From Flavobacteriaceae bacterium (GTDB taxonomy: Bacteria > Bacteroidota > Bacteroidia > Flavobacteriales > Flavobacteriaceae): a stretch of DNA of 19,836 nt. Numbering within the stretch: the first letter of the stretch is position 1; every line of letters starts with the position of its first letter. Location of the stretch: NCBI GenBank assembly GCA_027068695.1, contig JAMOMG010000010.1, forward strand, positions 1 to 19,836, written 5' to 3'. Below the pieces are notes generated by a model that did no database searches, had not been told where the DNA came from, and saw only the letters and a program-made list of their open reading frames with translations. Positions 14,892 to 19,836 of this stretch are shown in pieces. The translations under genes were made by a program, and so were the position numbers.

Positions 14892-15656
14892 CTAAAATTT
14901 TTCAAAAACACCCAATCCAAACAGTGCAAAATCATATTTCACAGGATCGTTAGCATCTAATTTTCGCAAATTTGAATCTAATTCAGCCAATGCTTTAGCA
15001 TCATTTTGTTTTCTTGTTAGTAATCTCAATTTTCGGGCAACATTTCCAGAATGTACATCTAGAGGGCAAGATAGTTGAGCAGGAGAGAGGCTCTTCCAAA
15101 TTCCAAAATCTACCCCAGCACTATCATCTCTAACCATCCAACGTAAAAACATATTTATTCTTTTTGCTGCCGAACCTTTTAAGGGATCTGAAATGTGTTT
15201 TTGAGTTCTTTCTAAATGAGGAATTTCAAAAAATACTTTCTTTAGTTTATGAATGGCTGGTTGTGTAGAATTTAAAATGGAATTTTTAGAAAATACAGCT
15301 TCTAAACCTCCATAATTTTTGTAAATATGTTGTAAACTAAGAATAAAATATTCAAAATCGGTACTATTAAAAGTTCTATGTACAAATCCATCAAAATAAT
15401 TTGAGTTGCTAGATTTATAATTTAGTACAAAATCATAGGGTGAATTACCTAATAAATCCATCATTTTTGAAGCATTTCTAATAATCATTTTTCGATTGCC
15501 CCATGCAATTGTGGCTGTTAAAAAACCAGCGATTTCAATATCTTCCTTTAGTGAAAATTGATGAGGGATTTGAATAGGGTCACTTTCAATAAATTTTGGA
15601 TTGTTGTATTGCAACACCTTAGTATCAAGAAATTCTTTGAGTTCTTTTTGATTCAA
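14892..15656 (-). CDS. TIGR02757/DUF2400 family protein
   Basis: The 254-residue protein belongs to the Bacteroidota-wide TIGR02757 (DUF2400) family. Diagnostic stretches are SDPLKGSAAKRINMFLRWMVRDD (~156-178) and CPLDVHSGNVARKLRLL (~197-213), then DANDPVKYDFALFGLG near the end. These resemble the helix-hairpin-helix/GPD segment of base-excision glycosylases, with Asp200 in the place of the catalytic aspartate, but no activity has been proven that I know of. The start is TTG at 15654-15656: a stop lies 9 codons upstream with no ATG between, and the stub at 18900-19003 begins with the same TTG. It has lost its probable former neighbour, the EamA transporter. Confidence 0.85.
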   Translation of the reverse strand: MNQKELKEFLDTKVLQYNNPKFIESDPIQIPHQFSLKEDIEIAGFLTATIAWGNRKMIIRNASKMMDLLGNSPYDFVLNYKSSNSNYFDGFVHRTFNSTDFEYFILSLQHIYKNYGGLEAVFSKNSILNSTQPAIHKLKKVFFEIPHLERTQKHISDPLKGSAAKRINMFLRWMVRDDSAGVDFGIWKSLSPAQLSCPLDVHSGNVARKLRLLTRKQNDAKALAELDSNLRKLDANDPVKYDFALFGLGVFEKF

Positions 15657-15784
15657 CTTTAATTTTTTGTTGGAAAGTTACAATTTTTATTGATAAATTT
15701 ATACGATGTTAATTGACTGAATAGATATGTTTTTCACTATTTCTTATAAATAAATAAACCCGTTGTGCACTATGATGAAATTTT

Positions 15785-15889
15785 GTCAATTCGAGTGAAT
15801 TTTAGCCTTTTTAGGCTTAAAATTAGTATCGAGAATAGGTTTTTTATTCAAAAACAGCCGTTCTCGATACAATTTTTTATCAAAAATTA
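15785..15889. repeat. Nested palindromic element, copy B
   Basis: GTCAATTCGAG is followed by a hairpin (AATTTTAGCC/GGCTTAAAATT, ~15798-15824) and GTATCGAGAA (15826-15835). That word is repeated as its exact reverse complement TTCTCGATAC at 15861-15870, followed by a third hairpin AATTTTT-TATC-AAAAATT (15871-15888). ATTC...GAAT flanks and the GAG word match copy A at 13258-13296. The right side lacks the mirror image of the GTCAATTCGAG start, so the element appears truncated on that side. Confidence 0.65.
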
Positions 15890-16108
15890 CCTGCCTTACC
15901 AACCTTTAGATTAGCAAACAGTTAAAAACATTTAAATTTGTTAAAAAAAAGAATGGGGTAAACTTAGCCTGCCGTTAGATTTTGGACAATTTTTTTTACT
16001 ATAAATAAGCTTCTATTAAGAGGTGTTTTATATTTCTTTAGTTAATCTTAAATTATTAGAGTACCTTCGCAAACGGATTATATATCTTTTGATATCAATC
16101 AATTTCTA

Positions 16109-16198
16109 TCATTTTTGTTGGTGAGCCTTAAAATAATCTACAAAGGCATTAGCAAACTTCATACTTATAGTTGAGTTTTCAGTAATCAGTCCAAGCAT
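16109..16198 (-). pseudogene. Possible remnant of an unknown gene (C-terminal end)
   Basis: A 29-codon minus-strand frame ends TGA at 16109-16111 and reads MLGLITENSTISMKFANAFV then DYFKAHQQK, a protein-like sequence. Directly upstream in another frame the DNA reads KKHLSVPIFST before the frames part at a run of four A (16200-16203), so one lost or gained base would join both into a longer sequence. No family is recognised; chance cannot be excluded. Confidence 0.25.
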
Positions 16199-16280
16199 CA
16201 AAGTACTAAAAATTGGTACGCTTAAGTGCTTTTTATCGAGTGTTTACGCTTTTTTTTTGATGACACCAAATAAATAAAGT

Positions 16281-17078
16281 ATGAATATAAATTCAGAAAA
16301 TTATTATGGTGATAATCGTATTTATACTGCATTACTTCTTGCTGCAGGAACAGGTAGTCGTTTATTTCCTTTAACTAAAAGTTTTCCCAAGTGCCTTACT
16401 CTTGTAAATGAAAAGTCAATTATTGAAAGACTTGTCACTAATTTAAAAAAGCAAGGATTTACTCGTCTAGTAATTGTTACAGGCTATAAAAAAGAATGCA
16501 TCAAGGATTTTCTTGGGAGTAAATCAGGAAATTTAACCATTGAGTATATAAATAGCCCTCTTTACTTAACCACCAACAATATATATTCACTTTGGATAGC
16601 TCGTAATATTATAAATGAGCCTTTTGTTCTTTTTGAAAGTGATTTGGTTTTAAATACATCTCTGCTCAATGGAATGGTTTTACCTGATAAGATGGCAGTT
16701 GCAAAAATGCAGCCTTGGCTTAATGGAACTACGGTTTCGGTAAATAAATTAAATCAAGTTACCCATTTTCAGGAAGGTACAACAGAAACATATATAGGTA
16801 CTCGTTATAAAACAGTTAATATTTACAGTTTTTCACTTTCATCATGGCAAGCTATTGTAAAAAGGCTCAATCAGTATATTTCAGCAGGTATTGTTAACTG
16901 TTATTATGAAACCGTTTTTTCTGAAATGATTGATGGTAATAGCCTATCTCTTGAAGCTGTTTCGTTCGACCATAAATCCTGGTATGAAATAGATACTATT
17001 AATGATTTAGCCGAAGCAGAAAAACTTTTTCCAAAAGTATTTAATAAAAAATCAATGCTTAAAGAGGCTAATTCATAG
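16281..17078 (+). CDS. Nucleotidyltransferase, LicC/PntC-like (CDP-headgroup activation)
   Basis: The 265-residue protein is a single Rossmann-type nucleotidyltransferase domain. The nucleotide loop LLLAAGTGSRLFPLT (18-32) with Lys37, the metal-binding FESD (118-121) and WYEIDTINDLAEAE (234-247) fit cytidylyltransferases for small phosphorylated amines (LicC, PntC) better than sugar-nucleotide enzymes. Tyr/Asn-rich YLTTNNIYSLWIA (95-107) is also typical of that group. It would make a CDP derivative of a phospho-amino-alcohol. It begins the three-gene cassette and is 7 bases from the PLP enzyme, with which homologues are commonly fused in one chain. Its base composition is visibly less AT-rich than its neighbours. 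Confidence 0.85.
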   Translation: MNINSENYYGDNRIYTALLLAAGTGSRLFPLTKSFPKCLTLVNEKSIIERLVTNLKKQGFTRLVIVTGYKKECIKDFLGSKSGNLTIEYINSPLYLTTNNIYSLWIARNIINEPFVLFESDLVLNTSLLNGMVLPDKMAVAKMQPWLNGTTVSVNKLNQVTHFQEGTTETYIGTRYKTVNIYSFSLSSWQAIVKRLNQYISAGIVNCYYETVFSEMIDGNSLSLEAVSFDHKSWYEIDTINDLAEAEKLFPKVFNKKSMLKEANS

Positions 17079-17085
17079 AGTATGT

Positions 17086-18210
17086 ATGATAAATAAAAAT
17101 ACGATGCAAAATAAATACAATACACAAACAGAGAAGTACGAATACTTATCAAAACAGCATGGAGGTTATTATCGGCATAATTTCACCGACCATGCCTACT
17201 TATATAATTTATATTTCCCTCCAAAGGAAGTGTTTGCACATCTTAAAGATAATATTCATAATTTAGTGTTAAATTATCCTATGGCGCAAGATGCTCTTGC
17301 CGAACTTGTTGGTGATATCATAACGCAACCAGCTGAACGAATAATTGTTGGAAATGGTGCTGCTGAAATTATTAAAATACTTTCAGGACATTTAGCAAAG
17401 AAAATAATTGTTCCTGTTCCCTCATTTAACGAATATGTCAATGCTGCACCAGAAGGGCATGTTGTGGAATTCCCACTCGAATTTCCATCCTTCCAACTTG
17501 ATATAGATAAATTTGCAGCAGAGGCTATAAAAGTTGGAGCAGATATGGCTGTTGTAGTAACACCCAATAATCCTACTTCAATACTAGTTCCAAAATCCGA
17601 TTTAATACGTTTGGCACAAAAACTAAATGAACACAATTGTATGCTTATTATTGATGAATCATTTCTTGATTTTGCTGAAAATAAAGAGCAAATTAGTTTG
17701 GAACAGAACATTGCTGAATATCCAAATATGGCTATACTTAAAAGTATGAGTAAAGCCTATGGAATATGTGGACTTAGAATTGGATATATGTTAACTGCAA
17801 ACTTAGAATTTGCTGATGCGGTTAGAAACGAAATTCATATTTGGAATATTAATGGATTTGCTGAAGAATTTCTTCGAATATTACCGAAGTATAAACAGGA
17901 ATTTGAAGATAGCTGCGAGAAGGTTAAAGCTGATAGAGATATTTTCTATAAAAAATTATGTGACATTAAAGGAATGACTGTTTTTAAACCCGATGCAAAC
18001 TATATTTTTTGTCGTTTACCCGATGACGCTTTAAGCGGTCCCGAAATAACAAAGCATTTATTTATTAAACATAATATTTATATAAAAGATAGCGCAGAAA
18101 AGACACAACCCGATGCAACTCGATATATTCGAATTGCTAGTCGTACCAATGAGGAGAATAACAAACTTATTGAAGCTTTGAAAGATGTAATGTATATAAA
18201 AAAGGACTAA
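17086..18210 (+). CDS. PLP-dependent enzyme, HisC/CobD-like (aminotransferase or decarboxylase)
   Basis: The 374-residue protein is a fold-type I, class I/II PLP enzyme. Visible are GNGAAEIIKIL (89-99), TPNNPTS (159-165, Asn162), DESFLDFAE (190-198, Asp190 for the pyridine N), Schiff-base Lys223 in SMSKAYG, Arg231 in GLRIGY and carboxylate-binding Arg349 in RYIRIA. The relatives are HisC and the threonine-phosphate decarboxylase CobD, so the enzyme may transaminate or decarboxylate a phosphorylated amino acid such as phosphoserine. This is inference from context. An ATG at 17104 is a second possible start. The N-terminal KYEYLSKQHGGYYRH resembles the linker of fused nucleotidyltransferase-PLP proteins. 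Confidence 0.85.
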   Translation: MINKNTMQNKYNTQTEKYEYLSKQHGGYYRHNFTDHAYLYNLYFPPKEVFAHLKDNIHNLVLNYPMAQDALAELVGDIITQPAERIIVGNGAAEIIKILSGHLAKKIIVPVPSFNEYVNAAPEGHVVEFPLEFPSFQLDIDKFAAEAIKVGADMAVVVTPNNPTSILVPKSDLIRLAQKLNEHNCMLIIDESFLDFAENKEQISLEQNIAEYPNMAILKSMSKAYGICGLRIGYMLTANLEFADAVRNEIHIWNINGFAEEFLRILPKYKQEFEDSCEKVKADRDIFYKKLCDIKGMTVFKPDANYIFCRLPDDALSGPEITKHLFIKHNIYIKDSAEKTQPDATRYIRIASRTNEENNKLIEALKDVMYIKKD

Positions 18211-18211
18211 T

Positions 18212-18844
18212 ATGAACAACAAAAAACAGCCAGGCATGCTTACATTTGCCAAAGATTTACCAAATATTTGTTCTCTTTTAGGCTTGTTGAGTACCGTAAT
18301 AGGAATCTATTTTGCCATAAAAGGAAATTTTCCAGCTTCAATTATTGCAGTATTATGGGCGGTGTTATTTGATTGGTATGATGGAATTATAGCCAGAAAA
18401 ATAAAAAATAGAACAAAAGCACAAGGCATATTTGGAGGTCAACTAGACTCAATGATAGATATTGTGAGTTTTGGTGTTCTGCCTGCAATTCTACTTTTGA
18501 GCTACGGAAATTATAATATTTGGTTCATACCTGGAGCTTTTGTAATTATAGCTACTAGTGCTATTAGGTTGAGTTATTTTAATATTTATGGACTTGTTGA
18601 CCATAAATATAGGGGACTCGCCCTTGATAACAATGTACTCATTCTGTCTTTTATCTTTTTATTCGAAAGATTCTTTCAAGATGCTACTTTTTCAATTATA
18701 TTATATACAATCTTGATGGTTCTATCGGCATTAAATCTATCCTCAATCCTTACTCCAAAATTTAGTGGGAAATGGATTTATATACTAGTGATATATGTTC
18801 TGGTCTTAACATCAGTTTTTGGATGGATTTTGTATAGTAGATAA
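18212..18844 (+). CDS. CDP-alcohol phosphatidyltransferase
   Basis: The 210-residue membrane protein has about six transmembrane segments and the family motif DWYDGIIAR (54-62) followed by G75, D79 and D83 in GGQLDSMIDIVSFG. The aspartates bind the two metals. These enzymes swap CMP of a CDP-alcohol for a second alcohol, usually making phospholipids. The gap between AR and G is 12 residues instead of the usual 8, and SFGVLPA after the last Asp recalls phosphatidylserine synthases. It starts one base after the PLP gene stop, so translation is probably coupled. It is the likely final, lipid-joining step of the cassette. Confidence 0.88.
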   Translation: MNNKKQPGMLTFAKDLPNICSLLGLLSTVIGIYFAIKGNFPASIIAVLWAVLFDWYDGIIARKIKNRTKAQGIFGGQLDSMIDIVSFGVLPAILLLSYGNYNIWFIPGAFVIIATSAIRLSYFNIYGLVDHKYRGLALDNNVLILSFIFLFERFFQDATFSIILYTILMVLSALNLSSILTPKFSGKWIYILVIYVLVLTSVFGWILYSR

Positions 18845-18899
18845 TAGAATTTAAAGGATAATGTATAAAGAAAACTAGCTATAAGTCTAACATTGGCTG
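18845..18899. other. Right junction of the cassette
   Basis: These 55 bases lie between the cassette's last stop and the DUF2400 stub. No terminator hairpin, direct repeat or integrase site is apparent. Homology to the DUF2400 gene begins near 18900-18905. Confidence 0.4.
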
Positions 18900-19003
18900 C
18901 AGTTATGATGTGGAATTTGTATAGAATTACTTTCAATAAATAAAGGGTTATTGTATTGTAACACTTTTTTATCTAAAAAATCTTTGAGTTCAGTTTTAGT
19001 CAA
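18900..19003 (-). pseudogene. Truncated second copy of the DUF2400 gene 5' end
   Basis: On the minus strand a TTG start at 19001-19003 opens a frame reading LTKTELKDFLDKKVLQ, then YNNPLFIESNSIQIPHH, against LNQKELKEFLDTKVLQ, YNNPKFIESDPIQIPHQ at the start of the gene at 14892-15656. About 24 of 32 residues agree, over the first ~33 codons. Homology then stops and a TAG follows within a few codons. The TTG shares two bases with the EamA stop (AATTGA), as expected of an overlapping downstream gene. The rest of the gene is absent, so this stub marks an old junction. Confidence 0.8.
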
Positions 19004-19836
19004 TTTTTACGCTTTATAGAAGTTGCAATTAAAATCCCTGATAAGATAAGTACTAAACTATATAAATGAACCAACCCAATTGCTTCATTTAAAATTAAAT
19101 AGGCTAATAAACCGCTAAAAAGAGGTAATGTGTAATAAATAATTCCTGCATTTCCGGGACCAATTTTATCAATTGCTTTATTCCATAAAATATAAGCAGT
19201 TAAAGAAGCAAATATACCAACATACAAAATTGAAAATATAGTTTTATTTTCAAATTGAATAGGAGGAACTGTGAGTGATTCCCAAATAAAGAATGGTAAC
19301 ATAAACAAAAGCCCCACAATAAAAGTACTTAACTGAAATCCTAAGAGGCTTAATTTTTTTGGTTTTTGTTTTAATAGAAGGCTATAAATAGCAAATATAA
19401 TAGCTGCCAGTAGCATCCAAATATCACCAATTGCAAAAGAGAGGTTTAACAGTTTAGAAAGGTTGCCTTTTGTAATTAAAAACAATACACCAATTAAAAC
19501 AAGTAGTATACCAATTGCTTTATGAAGTGTTATTGCTTCTTTATAAAAAATACGTAGAAAAATGATTATAAAGACAGGAAAAGTAATAGAAATTAAAGAT
19601 AGATTAATGGCCGTTGTTGTATGTCCTGCCAAATAAATTAAAGTGTTAAATATAGTAACACCTAGTAAAGAGGTTATAGCTATGTAAATCCAGTTTTTTT
19701 TCAGTATTTCCCAATCGGTTATCAGCTTCTTAATTGCGAATGGGAATAATACAATAACAGCAACAGTCCATCTCCAAAAAGCTAGACTTATGGGTGGAAT
19801 ACTTGTATTTAAATCTCTGGCAATAATAAAATTACC
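19000..19836 (-). CDS. EamA/DMT-family membrane transporter, 5' end cut by window edge
   Basis: The minus-strand frame is open from its TGA at 19000-19002 to base 19836, giving about 278 residues with no start in view. The segment near 19632 that could look like a start is an internal TTG. The sequence holds about nine hydrophobic helices in two repeated EamA halves, for example PPISLAFWRWTVAVIVLF, PVFIIIFLRIFYKEAI and YYTLPLFSGLLAYLILNEAI, where the last carries the second EamA signature with its Glu. The family exports metabolites such as amino acids, but the substrate is unknown. The stop overlaps the DUF2400 stub, suggesting the two were once a coupled pair. Confidence 0.88.
   Translation of the reverse strand, partial: GNFIIARDLNTSIPPISLAFWRWTVAVIVLFPFAIKKLITDWEILKKNWIYIAITSLLGVTIFNTLIYLAGHTTTAINLSLISITFPVFIIIFLRIFYKEAITLHKAIGILLVLIGVLFLITKGNLSKLLNLSFAIGDIWMLLAAIIFAIYSLLLKQKPKKLSLLGFQLSTFIVGLLFMLPFFIWESLTVPPIQFENKTIFSILYVGIFASLTAYILWNKAIDKIGPGNAGIIYYTLPLFSGLLAYLILNEAIGLVHLYSLVLILSGILIATSIKRKN

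Larger units (their letters stand above)
15657..16280. other. Long non-coding region before the lipid-headgroup cassette
   Basis: This 624-base gap contains the nested palindromes at 15785-15889, a possible gene remnant on the minus strand at 16109-16198, and a weak promoter candidate for the cassette (TACCTTCG at 16062-16069, one mismatch to TAnnTTTG and no good -33). No rRNA, tRNA or riboswitch pattern was recognised, and no ORF over 30 codons with coding character is present. It is likely to contain the left junction of the inserted segment. Confidence 0.6.

Noticed and set aside
15785..15889. CRISPR array or rho-independent terminator
   Set aside because: There are no regularly spaced direct repeats, and the hairpins are not followed by T tracts in the right place.
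17274..17711. A 145-codon minus-strand frame inside the PLP enzyme gene
   Set aside because: Antisense to a well-conserved catalytic region; Ser/Ile-rich product typical of a shadow frame.
16281..18210. Phosphonate (2-aminoethylphosphonate) biosynthesis cluster
   Set aside because: No PEP mutase or phosphonopyruvate decarboxylase in the window, and the PLP enzyme is HisC/CobD-like rather than of the PhnW type. It remains possible only if those genes lie elsewhere.
19630..19632. A TTG as start of the EamA transporter
   Set aside because: The frame continues upstream with clear transmembrane helices to the window edge, so the gene is simply cut by the window.

Overview
The window is AT-rich chromosomal DNA from a member of the Bacteroidota, most likely family Flavobacteriaceae. 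The evidence is the gene order and protein families (bacillithiol deacetylase end, UvrA, Nth lacking Fe-S cysteines, ZapA next to a 6S-like RNA and RNase Y, XerD next to AroQ, and a TonB-dependent receptor with a carboxypeptidase-regulatory-like N-terminus). The promoters also fit: the visible -7 boxes follow the Bacteroidota TAnnTTTG pattern. No replication origin, CRISPR array or intact insertion sequence is visible.

Layout. 1-392: the 3' end of bshB1, then tRNA-His with its own promoter and terminator. 530-1213: a secreted TPR protein. 1214-1502: a non-coding stretch holding a dispersed structured repeat. 1503-6491: a DNA-repair and stress block with uvrA (-), an ECF sigma factor (+), an unannotated 46-codon small gene (+), nth (-) and bcp (+). 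6493-10666: a two-gene envelope operon (-) of M23 peptidase then TonB-dependent receptor. 10834-13208: a coiled-coil ZapB-like small protein, zapA, a 6S-like ncRNA and rny (+). 13333-14794: divergent xerD (-) and aroQ (+). 14800-14887: a second, inverted copy of the structured repeat. 14892-15656: a TIGR02757/DUF2400 gene (-).

The accessory part is 15657-18999. A 624-base non-coding region with nested palindromes and a possible gene remnant precedes a tightly packed three-gene cassette (+): a LicC/PntC-like nucleotidyltransferase, a HisC/CobD-like PLP enzyme and a CDP-alcohol phosphatidyltransferase. Together these look like a small pathway that makes a phospho-amino-alcohol, activates it as a CDP derivative and transfers it to a lipid or other alcohol. 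The substrate is not known from sequence. The cassette is followed by a truncated second copy of the first ~33 codons of the DUF2400 gene, whose TTG start overlaps the stop of the next gene, an EamA transporter (19000-19836, -, cut by the window edge). The simplest reading is that the cassette was inserted at the 5' end of a DUF2400 gene that once followed the transporter directly. This leaves one complete gene on the far side and a stub at the original junction.

The most interesting points are the cassette with its insertion scar, the 6S-like RNA with a possible leaderless rny promoter right behind it, two families of dispersed palindromic elements, and two repair proteins that have lost metal-binding cysteines.
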